The notes beneath the pieces are model-generated. The model searched no databases, was not told where the DNA came from, and saw only the letters and a program-made list of their open reading frames with translations. A stretch of DNA of 42,407 bases. It comes from Actinidia chinensis. Lineage: Eukaryota > Streptophyta > Magnoliopsida > Ericales > Actinidiaceae. Each line of letters begins with the position of its first letter. Position 1 is the first letter of the stretch. The position numbers and the translations under genes were made by a program. The DNA is taken from NCBI GenBank assembly GCA_009663005.1, contig VIGQ01002076.1, positions 1-42,407 on the forward strand, given 5' to 3'. Below, piece by piece: positions 21,959 to 33,459 of the stretch.

Positions 21959-23868
21959 GGTTAGATGAGCAGCTGCGGAAATGGGTGATTAGGGAATGTT
22001 TAGTTTTTAGTGGTGTTTTAGTGGTGAAGAGTGATGCTGATATAGAGATGGTCTCTGATTCCATTTCTAGCACTATCTGGTAATGCTTTCTTTCTTCTGT
22101 TATAATAATGAGGCATATATGGTTCCATTTTAATGGTGCAAAATCACTTACTTTTCACAATTCTTGGTATATTATGAAATTGCTTCGATGATCTGGCATG
22201 CATCAGATGCGCGCGAAAGATAAATATAGATTGGCAACGGTTACATTACTAGAATTTGAAAAAAAGAAAAAGTTTTTTCAGAATTTAAAATCTGTTGAGA
22301 TCACTTGGTTATGTAGAATTTACCACGTTGAACTCTTTATTTTAAATTTTACAAATTTTTCTTAGTTCAAAATTTGAAACCGTAGAGTTTTTTTTTTATA
22401 AATTGTATGCTATCAATTTAATACTGTTATTAGAAATACTTTCGTTCAAGTTGCTAAATCGAACGAGTCCCGATCCAATTTACGATTCAGGCAAAAACGC
22501 TACAAATCCTAAGTTAAATTAATTTTGGGAATAATCGATGATTAATCTTATGATTGAAGATTAGATTATTCAATTTTCAATTTATGATTTATTCAATTCT
22601 TGAAATGATTGTACGTGACAAATTTAGAATTATTTTTAACCCTCATAATCTGAGTAAAAAAAAAAAGTAAGAATATAACTTTAGAAAGTGTTTAGTAAAA
22701 AATAATCATATTTATGCTTAATTTGATAATTATTTGGTGATTAAAGTGTTTAATAGGATTTAGATTGTTTTTTAACACTTTTTCTTATATTTTTCTAAAA
22801 AAATATAGACAATAGTTATTTGGGAGATGTTTAAGACTAGATAAATTTGTACTTATGATTATCTATTGCTATTTTGATAAAATAAACATAGATAATATGA
22901 TATGAGTCATGGACTCCGACATTTTTAAAATAATTTTTATTTATTTTCTATAAATATTAATTATTCATAAAAATCTTCAAGTATTATATCCAAATCATGC
23001 ATATTTTTTGCAAAATTTTATCATTTGAATTCATTTTTTCTTCAGATTTTTAAATTAATAAAATAGTCTTAAAGAATATGGATAATGCATCACAAAGGGC
23101 TCAAAGAACTTCATACTCACTTTTCTTGCCATATAAACTAGTGTCTTGATAGATTATATATTCATTATTCAAAACAAATACTTCATTACTTTAAGCGATT
23201 TTTTTAATATATATTTACAAGTATATTCAATATCAAAATTATGTAGATATCTTGGGTTCGGGGTTGTCGTAGTCTCTTAAAACATACAACCCCGTCTGCC
23301 TGAAAATGGACATGCGTTTCAGTTTATTTTAACTATCTAAAGCGTTAAATTATAAAACTCATTGATTTGATCATTTACTAAAAAATCAGCTTGAACGAAT
23401 ATTGGTAATTACATGTTCTACACACATTTTTTTTAAATAATTGAATGGCAAATATGAGTTTTTGAACAGACTATAAGACAAATAACAACATGTGGCTAAT
23501 ATATCGATGATTTAATTTTTTGAATAAGAGACATATGCTCAAAGAACTCTATAAATTGACGGTTTCTCTTACAACAATGATGAATGATAAGCCCATAAAA
23601 AGGACCCTAAACTCTATTTTCTGTGTATCTTGAAATTAAGACTGAATCTTTGCGATTGAGGATTTGATTCAATCAAGAGATTTCAATTTGAATTAATGCA
23701 ATTCCATTAGAAGTAACTTAATTTATACCAGTCAACTAAGGAACTTTTATTCTAATTATTATCAGACTTTTGTACTTGTAATTAAACTTTTTTTCTTCAT
23801 TGGCCTTCTTAAAATCTACCTAGATTTGGGATATCATTCAGTAATTACTCTCATGAATCGTTTGGGTG
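21959..23868. other. AT-rich intergenic DNA, nothing recognised
   Basis: Very AT-rich DNA between the divergently oriented jacalin and neprosin genes. It must hold both promoters. I see no coding block, element ends or structured repeat. GGGTTCGGGGTTG and CAACCCCG at about 23256-23295 form a short imperfect inverted pair. Confidence 0.4.
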
Positions 23869-23870
23869 TG

Positions 23871-23878
23871 TATATAAG
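23871..23878 (+). promoter_or_regulatory. TATA box of the first neprosin gene
   Basis: TATATAAG lies 80 bp upstream of the proposed start codon at 23951, in a normal position for a plant core promoter with a short leader. Confidence 0.45.
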
Positions 23879-23905
23879 CTCAATATGTCTAAGAAACATA
23901 ATTGG

Positions 23906-23940
23906 GAAAGAAAAGAAAAGAAAAGAAAAGAAAAGAAAAA
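23906..23940. repeat. (GAAAA)n microsatellite in the neprosin leader
   Basis: Seven GAAAA-type units ending 10 bp before the start codon. Confidence 0.85.
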
Positions 23941-23950
23941 CAATAGTGTG

Positions 23951-26935
23951 ATGGCTCATAATAAGAAGCATAAGTTTTGGTTTCATTCTGCAAATTATCC
24001 TTTGTGCTATTGATCATGATAAGCTATGATTGGTTAAGGAAGAATGCTGTTGTGCAAAAGAATTTAGACTTGAAGCATAAAGGAACACTCAAGATCATAG
24101 AGGTCTCTCTCTCTCTCCTCTTTAATTTTATTTTATTACTTTTTTCGGGATTTCATTGTCTTTTCTTTGTAATTTACTGTTTTTTTTTTCAGAGCGATGA
24201 TGGTGTTGTAATTGACTGGCGTTGATATTTACAAACAACCTGCATTGATGATCCACTTATCAAGGACCTACAGGTTTTGAATAAACAACTAATGAATTTG
24301 AACAATTACAAATTTAAACTAATTAGTGAAAAATTTTAGCTTAACTTTCCATTTTAGGAAGAGAATGACTTCCAATTTTATTTTTCATTAAGATGGAGCC
24401 TAGCTCATTACTGACTAGAATGAAAAGCGTTGATCTTCCACCCGAGCTTATTCAAGATTGGCATAAAAATGGAGAGTGCCCAGAAGAAAAAATCCCTATC
24501 AGAAGGACTGGATCTAACGATCTTCATCGTCATCTTTGTCATTTCACGCGGGCAAAGGACAACTTCTAATCAAAACCTTTATGTTGTACAAAATGGTCAC
24601 GAGGTTCGGTTTTTATTTGGACAAGAAACCATTAATTCCAAAATTCGTAAGTCAATTTTAGGTTAAAGATGCACTTTTTAATTTAATTTGTTATTTCGTT
24701 TAGTATGCCATAGTTAATGAACGCGCGGTGTTGTACTATGGGGATCATGCACAATTAGCGTGTGGAACCCTATAACGGAGCCATCAGAATTTAGGTTATC
24801 TCAAATTTGGGTTGCATCGGATGCTGGTGGTGAAACAAATTTGAATACTATGGAGGCTGGATGGGTGGTAAGTTTAAAGTTGTTGGCTTAGGATTAACAT
24901 TGATTTTTTTTATTTATAATAAACTTTTTCTCATGGTCAAAAGATTTATTTATTTACTAATTCTGACAAGTTATTGCATGTGTTTTTAGTATTCATATCC
25001 TTTGAAGTAGGGGTGGGGTGAAGTAATCTTGAAGTGTGCAAAACGATGTCGTTTTGTACATTTCAAGACCAAAATGACGTCGTTTTGATGTTAACATAAA
25101 ACGGATTGCATGTGTTTTTAGTATTCATATCCTTTGAAGTAGGGGTGGGGTGAAGTAATCTTGAAGTGTGCAAAACGATATCGTTTTGTACATTTCAAGA
25201 CCAAAATGACGTCGTTTTGATGTTAACATAAAACGGCGTCTTTTTAGTGTTAATTATAACGATATCGTTTTGTCCTAAAATATATAAAACGACGTCTTTT
25301 AGTTGTTATTATAACGAATCGTTTTTGGTCCTAAAATATATAAAACGACGTCATTTTACACATTTTATGATAGATTTCACCCCACCCCCACTTCAAAGAT
25401 TTGAACTCGTGTTTTTAGGTTTCTCTTGGAACGTACCACGACAATCAGACAAGACTTCTTTTTTTATCGGACAGTAAGTTATAAGTAATTTCTCAATTGA
25501 TAGTGTTTACATACTACATGCATTACAAACAATACTTTATTTTCTCCAATTATTCTAAATCACTTTTCTCTAATCTTTTAATTACGTAAAAGGTTATTTC
25601 TATTGTATAAATTACTTCTGTTGAGTAATTTTACCTAATAAAATAAGAAAATGGACTGCAATAGAAGGAAAATGGAAACATGAAATCACTATCTAAAAAC
25701 GAAAAAAAATACAAGCCTTTTAAGTATGTTATGTCTAAACTCAACATTGAACAAGCTTTTAGGCCTATTTGGCCCCCTAGTCTTTTTTTTATCTGCTTTA
25801 GTTTTGAGGCTTTTTTTTGTCTTAATAAATTTTTTTGATCGTTTGATAAAAATTGAATACATTCCAGGTTCATCTTGACGAGAAGAATATGAAAAATGTA
25901 AAAAATTTGTTAAATTATTTAAAAAATTCGTAAACCTCAAAAAGAAGCTAAGCCAAATTGGCCATAGTAATTTTTATTTATTAATGTGCCACCAGAGGAT
26001 AACTACCGAAGTACAGGGTGCTCCGATCTCCGTGCCCAGGTTTCGTTACAAACAAATCGAAAATATGCGGATTGGTTCCCCTATAAAACCTGTTTCCACC
26101 TACCATGGAAAGCCCACCTTGAGATATCCCGAACCAGATACAAGGTATGCTTCTTTTTTATTTTCCAGTTTTTAAATAGATTTTTTAGTGGTTTTGTTCT
26201 TGAATTTTTTCTTTTAGTGAATTTTTTACAATTTGATAAAATTAGACTTTTTCAAATAACAAATAGACGGAATACCCCATATAATAATTGACCTAAATTA
26301 AGGATTTGACTTAACCACAATTAAAAATTACAGAAGTGCAAAGTGAAGTTTTAATATAATGAAGGCAATTTACACTTGTCAAATCAACATCAATTTCGGA
26401 CTAACGCTAGATGATTTTATTTAAGAAATGGGTTATTAAAATTAGGTTCTTGGAATAGATCAAAATAAAATTTCCGGGAAATGAAGCACCTCCATCCAAA
26501 ACTAATTTGCAAACTTAAAATGTAACAGGACAGAATACAGGGAAACGTTGTGGCTGGTGTTGGCTTCAGATACAAGACGCAGTAAGTATTCGGTTATGGC
26601 CTCGTTCCATCTTCCAGGATAGCGACAGTGCAACGACAGTGGCTTGTGGCGGCGAATCTTCAATAGAAGAAATTAGCTTCTTCATACACTACCACCCAAA
26701 TGGAAGTGGCCTTTTCCTTTGAGGTTATGGAAAATCGAGCATTTTCATAACGTTGGAAGGTAAAGTTATTGGCAAATCAAACATTCACCAAATTCCACAA
26801 GTCATTCTTGAAACAATTCCGTATCAAATCCTACATGCTATGATTTGCTTCTTTCTCCAACAAAAAAAGGGGTGGGTCTCCGTTTCAGACTATTTTTTTA
26901 TTATGGGGTCCAGATATTCTGAAAAGAGTATGTAA
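23951..26935 (+). CDS. neprosin-family (DUF239) peptidase, copy 1
   Basis: Neprosins are secreted glutamic peptidases with an N-terminal activation domain; most plant members are uncharacterised. Seven exons fit: 23951-24102 (hydrophobic start, then NLDLKHKGTLKIIE), 24193-24273 (SDDGVVID, then DIYKQ in another frame), 24393-24603 (LPPELIQDWHKNGECPEEKI, PIRRT), 24704-24867 (YAIVNERAVLYYG, then ISVWNPITEPSEFRLSQIW and MEAGW), 25419-25473 (DNQTRL), 25996-26144 (YRSTGC, GSPIKPVSTYHGK) and 26529-26935 (GYWPRSIFQDSDSAT, CGGE, HTTTQM and a YYG-type C-terminus). All have GT/AG borders. The Glu of EAGW and the Glu of GGE are, by family knowledge, the likely catalytic pair, and both are present. Frame changes occur near 24033, 24222, 24751, 26035 and several times in the last exon. 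A foldback element sits in intron 4. A shorter copy follows at 27361. Confidence 0.78.
24973..25236. repeat. near-perfect 132-bp tandem duplication
   Basis: The segment 24973-25104 is repeated at 25105-25236 with one visible difference (CGATGTCG against CGATATCG). The duplication includes one arm of the foldback element described next. Its near identity suggests a recent event, or an assembly artefact. Confidence 0.85.
25000..25398. mobile_element. foldback element with repeated AAAACGACGTCGTTTT palindromes
   Basis: The left arm (CTTTGAAGTAGGGGTGGGGT, 25000 and again 25132) is the reverse complement, with one mismatch, of the right arm ending CACTTCAAAG at 25398. Between the arms lie about nine copies or variants of a palindrome related to AAAACGACGTCGTTTT, for example at 25039, 25072, 25171, 25206, 25258, 25287 and 25341. 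Terminal inverted repeats and a non-coding AT-rich centre suggest a MITE. It is inserted in intron 4 of neprosin copy 1. Its superfamily is not clear because no unambiguous target duplication is visible. Confidence 0.55.
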
Positions 26936-27360
26936 AATTACTTAGCGAATAAATAATTGAGAATAAAGCTTTTATTAATTGATGCTTTATGGGTGGTATC
27001 TGATTATGTTTTTGCTTCCTAGTCTCTTCAAGAATCATAACACCATAAATGTCACTGACCAATCAATGAAGCATTTGTTTTATTGTTTTATTTTGATTTG
27101 TGATTTTGATTTTTTGAACAACAAAAACCCTTGTTTTTGAAAATTGAATTGTTTTCGTGAAAATCTCCATTTTCAAGGAAAAGCTATGAAAAATTATAAA
27201 TTTGACTTATAGTTTCTTTTGACTTTAATTTTGATTGAATGAATAAAAAATTAGAAAAGTGTGAAATAAGTGCAATATAATAATTATTTTTTTTGAAATT
27301 CTTATGGTCCATTTGGTTAGAAAGAGAATGACTTTCTAATCTTATTTCCGTTTGATAAGA
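26936..27360. other. spacer between the two neprosin copies
   Basis: AT-rich DNA in which I see no first or second exon for the second neprosin copy. The last 40 bp (AAAGAGAATGACTTTCTAAT and what follows) match the intron end preceding exon 3 of copy 1, so homology with copy 1 resumes about here. Confidence 0.5.
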
Positions 27361-28899
27361 TAGGCATTGCTACCCAACTCAAATTGAAAATCGATGATTC
27401 CTAAACCCAAGCTTATTCAGATTTGCCATAAAATAGAGAGCGCCTTGAAAGGAAAAGAACAATCCTGTTAGGAAGACGATCACTTGCATCAAAGACACAC
27501 ATAATCAAAGCCTTGCAATACAGATGGTCATGAGGTACAATAATTTCTATTTGAACAATTCCATATTGATTGAAATACTAGTCATGATTGTTAGCAAATT
27601 TCGCCTTGTTAATTTAAACTAGCGAATTCTAACTATGGCTTGCACAAACTTGACTTGTATATTTCAAGCAAACCACACACAAATCCAGGGGTTAGCTCAG
27701 TACTTTAATTTTCATAATTGAACATGAATAAAGGCTTAATTAATTTACAATTTAGGACCCCCATTTAGGACCAAATTGGATTATTTTTTCTTGTGGTTGT
27801 GTTTTAAATATTTTTTCATCTTATCTTGAAGAGATCGAATACACAAATATATGAGACGAACCAAAAAAATAATTTTTTTGACTAAGAGAGATTTTTTTTA
27901 AGAAAATAATTCAATTTATCTCAAATGGGGGCCTTTTTAGGATCATGATGCATGACATAAGAGTAATATTAATTAGACTAATTCAATGAAAAATGACCAG
28001 AATTGGTTTATGCTTTATTTCTTGTGGAAATCAGAGAGAGACTACCGAAGTACCAGCTGCTACAATCTTAGTTGCCCTTTGATTTTGTTATAAACAAATC
28101 AAAATATGGATATGCAATTGATTCCCCCATAAAACCAGTTTTCACCTACAATGGAACGCCGTTCGATATATCCATAACCATATACAAGGTATGCTTTCCT
28201 TTTTATTTAAGGATAACTTACACTGTACCCACTATATTTTTATCTAAATTTAACTTGCACTCTTACTTCACTGTGTTAATCAGTATATAGCCGTACGTAA
28301 ATTATTTGTCCAATTAAAGGTCATGTGGCCTCTTTTTCATGAGGTTATATAGCTTCTTTCCGTCACCTTATTAATAACGGATGGACGGAAGACCCACATT
28401 TAATAATTGATTTAAAGTGTCATTATTTAACTGATACAATGAAATTATAGGTGGGCAAATGTGATATACCCTGTATTCAATAGTAGCAATTGATTGTCTC
28501 CTAAATTTTCCATAGAGGACATGGCCGGAGAGTACATCTTCTTTACCTCATATACTCAATTGTTTTCTCCTTGGTGCCATAAAAAACAAAAACCAAAACA
28601 CAAAATGCTTTCTTGAAAAAGGGTCACACCAATTTTCCAAAAAATGAAACAAACTCCATCCTAACCTAATTACCACATGAAAAAATTATCAGGACTAGGA
28701 CACCTGGAATTGCCGCTTCGACGTGCCATTAGGTTATTGGCCGCATCCTAACCTCATTGACGGCTCAAACACTCACCAAAATTCAAGCCACCTCAAACAA
28801 TTCGCTAAAAATCCACGTCTATGATTTGCTTCCACTGCAACAAAAAAAGGAGTCTTAATTTTACTACCGATTCCAAGATATTTTGAAAGATGTATGTGA
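27361..28899 (+). pseudogene. neprosin-family copy 2, internally deleted
   Basis: A tandem relative of the gene at 23951. Three exons are recognisable: 27361-27534 (KLIQICHK, ending DGHE as in copy 1), 28035-28188 (YRSTSCYNLSCP, then IDSPIKPVFTYNGTPFDIS and ITIYK) and 28693-28899 (FDVPLGYWPHP, DGSNTHQNSS, then VYDLLPLQQKK and a TGA). The exons equivalent to 24704-24867 and 25419-25473 of copy 1 are absent, as is a segment of about 150 bp inside the last exon, between GYWP and the final YDLL. Those pieces hold the EAGW and GGE glutamates, so both presumed catalytic residues are gone. The N-terminal exons were not found either. A nonsense codon lies after KEQSC in the first recognisable exon. 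Confidence 0.75.
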
Positions 28900-29172
28900 G
28901 AAGTTTAATTTCACATCCGGTCCAGCCATTGCTGGATGCACAGCAAAATCCAAGCTACCAGCAATATTTCTCTTACTGGATATGGAGGATTGCCATCAAC
29001 AAGAAGCACAAAAAGCAGCACCAAATATACAAAAGGCCAACATTGAAGACCAACAGGACGCACACTGGCAGAAGGGTCGAATTGGCCAAAAGCTCACCAA
29101 CAAGAACACCGCTCACTGAAATCATATATAGCAACACGCAGAACCTAGAATAGGTGACACATTCGGATCGGC
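28900..29172. other. unassigned stretch downstream of neprosin copy 2
   Basis: Two overlapping plus-strand frames are open across 28890-29150 and the composition is less AT-rich than the surroundings. I recognise neither translation, so I make no gene call. Confidence 0.35.
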
Positions 29173-29175
29173 TTA

Positions 29176-29532
29176 GCGCCTGTTTGGCTGGATGATAATG
29201 GTGTGGATACTTTTCTCCTCGGATAACTTTTTCTATCCGGCCCGTTCGAATAATTTTCTCCCAGGATAACTTCTCCCTAGCATGATAGAGGCGGATAATT
29301 TATAAATGACCCTCACCTTAGTTAAAGTTATATGAGGATAAGGGTAGGGGATAAGGAAGAAATCTATAGTAAAGAAACCAAAATGTAAAATATCTAGATA
29401 TTAAAAAATATTATACACATATATATACATATATAGATATTTATATATATTATGTCTAGATATTTTTAATATCTAGATATTTATCTTTTATTTTTCTCTA
29501 TATATTTTCTTCTTTATCCCTACCGTTATCCA

Positions 29533-29570
<38 letters not shown>

Positions 29571-29634
29571 GCCCTCCAATAGTTATCCCCTCTAAAACTT
29601 ATCTCCTAATCTATGCCGGTAGCCAAAGGATCCT
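29176..29634. mobile_element. large foldback Tourist-like MITE
   Basis: A 459-bp element with TTA on both sides (29173-29175 and 29635-29637). The left end GCGCCTGTTTGGCTGG and the reverse-complemented right end AGGATCCTTTGGCTACC share CCTGTTTGGCT-like sequence. The arms continue inward: GGATAAGGGTAGGGGATAAG near 29336 faces CTTTATCCCTACCGTTATCC near 29512, and AATATCTAGATAT motifs flank an AT-only centre. The element could form one long hairpin. It has no coding capacity. Confidence 0.55.
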
Positions 29635-29637
29635 TTA

Positions 29638-30396
29638 ATATCGAAGGAAGCCAGATTACATACACCAACCATAAACAGAATAGACTTGCAAAATGCAGGA
29701 AAATAAGCGCCACCGAACACCCACCTACACCTCGCTTGATTCCCCCTCTTCCTCTTATTTTGCCTCGACTACAACCCTCGGACTCCCACACCTCAAACTG
29801 ACAAATTTTACCTCCTCTCCAATACTCGCAATAACCCACGTGCCTATTACCTCTCAGCTAACAAAAGATATAATCAACCGATGAGTTGCCTGGAGCAGCA
29901 AAGAGCATACACTGCTTGACATCATTAAAAATGGATTTACAAGATACGAGGGAGGAAAACAAAACCACCAATCATTCATCCCACACCTCGTATAATAACC
30001 TTCACTACTGCCCCCACTCCACTATTACGGACTCACAAAAACCCACAAATCTTTTTGCCACTCGGGAAAAAAAAAATCCTCACAGGATTTTGAGAAAAGA
30101 GACTCAAAAAACTCACACAAACACATAACCAAAAATAAATGAGGTCACTCTCTGAGAATCAAGGGACCTCAACCGGAAAACAGAGCAAGCAAAGACTAGC
30201 AAACAATAGAAATTATAAAGATTCCAGTTACCAAGAAATCTCTCACGAGAGCCCATTAAGGTTAATCTGTTTCTAACATCATTCACAATAGAGGTAATTA
30301 AATTCCCCAGAGCATTTGTTATTCTGAAAAATCCTCTCGTTTCTTTTCCTGCCACACAGAAATAAACACTTAAGAGTGAAAATCAATTAAATAATG
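29638..30396. other. intergenic DNA, no gene seen
   Basis: Moderate-GC, C/A-rich sequence with several short open frames on both strands and no recognisable family. It could be an old transposon fragment, but I could not identify one. Confidence 0.4.
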
Positions 30397-30399
30397 TTA

Positions 30400-30547
30400 G
30401 GCTGTATTTGGATCTAGAATTTTGGGAGGAAAACAAAATAGAAATGGAAAAGTTAGACGATCCAACCGTTCGGGACAATTGGATCATCTACTTTTTCTAT
30501 TCCATGTTATTTTTTTCCCTTACCAAATCCTTGATCCAAACACAGTC
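30400..30547. mobile_element. Tourist-like MITE
   Basis: A 148-bp element flanked by TTA on both sides (30397-30399 and 30548-30550). The left end GGCTGTATTTGGATC and the reverse-complemented right end GACTGTGTTTGGATC are 15-bp terminal inverted repeats with two mismatches. This is the clearest member of the set. Confidence 0.7.
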
Positions 30548-30550
30548 TTA

Positions 30551-32474
30551 GAGAGATAGGATTTACGTACCCTTGGTACACGAGGAAAGAAAAGAAACCC
30601 AATTATGCCAGAGTCTATTAGCCCATGAAAAAACCACATTTCCCTAAGGCTTAAATTTACCCAAAAAAAGAAGTCCAGCGTGAATCGTAGTCCCACCAGC
30701 TTCAGTCGTAATTGGAAGGAAGAGTTGATTCAGGTGCAATAAACAAGTATTAATCAAAAAATGAAAACTTCATAAAATCTCAAAATGGAAGTTATCTTGA
30801 AAAAAAAAAATAACAGAAGAAAGCAAAAAATACCATGAAATTGTCTCGTAAAATAACCCAATATGAACACATACCCAAAACGTAATAAAAGAAATGTCTT
30901 ACAAACTATAAATGATAAAAATAAAATAAAATCTAACAATTGAAGAATATCAAAACTTCAACAATTTACAATGCCATAAACACATAAATAATAAAAAATA
31001 CGCCTAGTCACCCATTAATGGGTGTCAGGAGGGGGAAATACAAATAATACACACAATAAAATAGAATAGTATTAAAAACAATCAAATAAATCCTTAAAAA
31101 TGACAAAACAGAAAATAAAAATAAAAAATACAGTATCGTTTAATGGCACTTGTATATACAAAGCTCAATAAGTAAATAGTTAGATTGCCTAATGATCAAC
31201 TAATTCTTACTTCACCACACAATTACGCATTAATGAAAAGTAAACATGGTCTATATACAGAAAACAAATAACAAGAACTTCCAAATCAACTTCTAAAAAA
31301 AGAAAAAAGAATAAAACTAAGTACCCAAAATAGTGCAAAATTTTTTAAGCCAAATCAACAAAAGAAACCATGTCTAGGAAAATGAGCAAAAAGTAATATG
31401 AAACGTTTATCACAGGAACACTTTGTCTCCATTTGCAACCATAAGCCAAAAAAGGGAAGTACAAAAAAAAAAAACAAGGGTTTGACCTGAGTACCAAATT
31501 AACTATGTGGTTTTCTTGTAACAAGTTAAACCCATAAAAATTTTGATCTTATTACAATGAAACCCTCCGCAGGCAAACCCTTGAAGGGACAAACCTCCCG
31601 GGGGAGAGAGAAACATAAACACACATAATCAAAAAGTTCCACAGCCCTATATGCATAAAGTAAATGGAAAAGTTCACACAAGGCCATTACAATAATGTGG
31701 GAAAACGTCCTACTTGAGTAACTCCTATATAAGCAACCAGATAGAATTCAGTTCCTACTACTTTCGGGATGTGGCATCAAAATTGACCATCACATCTGCG
31801 TGTACAACCTATCGCAAAGGATGGTACCCATACCTGTCACATCAAGTTATAAGGAACATATAAGGTCTCTTCAATTAGGCGCCGGGGCTCCTAATTAACT
31901 GCAACAAAGCTATTCCTTTTCCACAAAGCAATATATTGTTGACACAACTCCACCTATGCATCTAAAGAAATTCTATAATCTTGTTTATTAGCACTGGATC
32001 AAAGAAAAATATAAAAACAAGCTGGTTTGGTTTGGCTTGGGTTATGAACTTGATGTCCTCAAGACAGCACATATAGTACCAATAAGCATGGGCCTCCCAT
32101 GTTTACCATTTCTAACGACCAAACATGGGTCTATAGGAAGAAATTAATGTAAGCTAGGTCCAGTATTTAAAAAATATTTATAAAAATTTTTACCCTACAC
32201 AACACCACAGGTGTTCTATCTCATGAATAACCGAGTCTCCAGTTAATTAGGGAATGATCAAAATTACATATAATCGACAAACATTAAGAACATTGCCATC
32301 TCAATGAATGTTTCACCTGATTCATAACAAATACGCTGTCTTCTCTACAATTGCAATCATCACCTAGAGAAAAAGTTTTTAGTACAGTATACTTCCACCA
32401 TTGGCTACCCTAGGAAACACCTGCTTCTCCTTAATAAACAAATGCACACCTAAGTGGGAAACACTTCCTAGCGT
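30551..32474. other. A-rich intergenic DNA, no gene seen
   Basis: The plus strand is strongly A-rich (many AAATAAAAA and ACAAAA runs), consistent with introns or flanks of a minus-strand transcript. I found no coding block. CGCCTAGTCACCCATTAATG near 31002 partly folds on itself (CACCCATTAATGGGTG). Confidence 0.4.
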
Positions 32475-32477
32475 TTA

Positions 32478-32712
32478 GGGTGTGTTTAGATCAATGGATT
32501 TATGAAGAGATTTGGGTTCCGTTAGGATCATTGATTTAATGGAGGGAAAGAAGAATAATGGAAGGAAAATAAAAAGATCGTGAGTACAAATGCTGAATGT
32601 TTCACACCTGAAAAATGTAATTAGATGATTAATTAAAATGCTAGGTTTTCCATACCATATGAATTTAAAACCATAATATATCCCTCCACAAATAAAGGAT
32701 CCAAACACAATC
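32478..32712. mobile_element. Tourist-like MITE, older copy
   Basis: A 235-bp AT-rich element. The left end GGGTGTGTTTAGATC pairs with the reverse-complemented right end GATTGTGTTTGGATC. TTA precedes it (32475-32477) but the right flank is TTC, so the target duplication is imperfect. The ends resemble those of the 30400 element. Confidence 0.5.
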
Positions 32713-33199
32713 TTCTAGAGGGAAAGAAAAAGGCAAAGGAAAGAAAGTCAACTCCTTCCCTATCCTTTTCCTGATAAATCTCTCCACTATCCATGGCCCT
32801 GACACAAAATTGAAATAATTCCTCATGAAAGAATTAATAAGTTTCCTTTGATGATCAAGATGCACCGGTTTCTTTTTTTGTTTGCTTTTGTTTTTTAACA
32901 ATGGGAAATCTAACAAATAAGAGTTTATTTCCTTGCACTACATGCAATGGAATTACTATGCAAGAACTTTAGAGATGGACTTTTCCACTAAAATGATGCT
33001 TACTTTATTGTACTTTACAATATGTCTAGGGGCATTTGGAGGCCCGAGTGCCAAGGTGTTTGAAAACATCATTCCACGGCTGGACCGCAACATCCCAGAA
33101 CATAAGGCAAACGACCTTGTGCACTTTCACAATCTAAGAGTAAATACAAGTTAGTAGATGAATTGCATAATATAGAGCAACACAAATATCATGACAGTT

Positions 33200-33274
33200 T
33201 TAGTTCAGGTCCCCTTCCAGAACAATGATGCTGGGCATAATTGGCAGCTGCTCCCAGTTTGTATAGCTTAGCAG
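33200..33274 (-). other. candidate terminal exon, unassigned
   Basis: On the minus strand an AG acceptor is followed by an open frame, LLSYTNWEQLPIMPSIIV and a few more residues, to a TAA. Upstream on the same strand, at about 33368-33452, another open stretch (including NHKLPILMKGVPNAQDG) ends at GATG|GTAAAA, a possible donor. The composition is coding-like, but two frames are open and I recognise no family, so this is only a candidate. Confidence 0.2.
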
Positions 33275-33459
33275 CTACATGATCAGTATAGAAGAGCTAT
33301 TAAGCATCGACTTGTGAAACAAAAATGTTTTAAAGGAACTAATTCAAAGATCCATTGTTGTTTTACCATCCTGTGCATTGGGTACACCCTTCATTAGAAT
33401 TGGCAATTTGTGATTGTCTGAAGGCACTCCATATCCTTGCCCATGTTCCTATCTCAGTG

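Noticed and set aside
28883..29153. Two overlapping plus-strand frames after neprosin copy 2
   Set aside because: Both frames are open but neither resembles a known family or the neprosin C-terminus, which ends at 28899.
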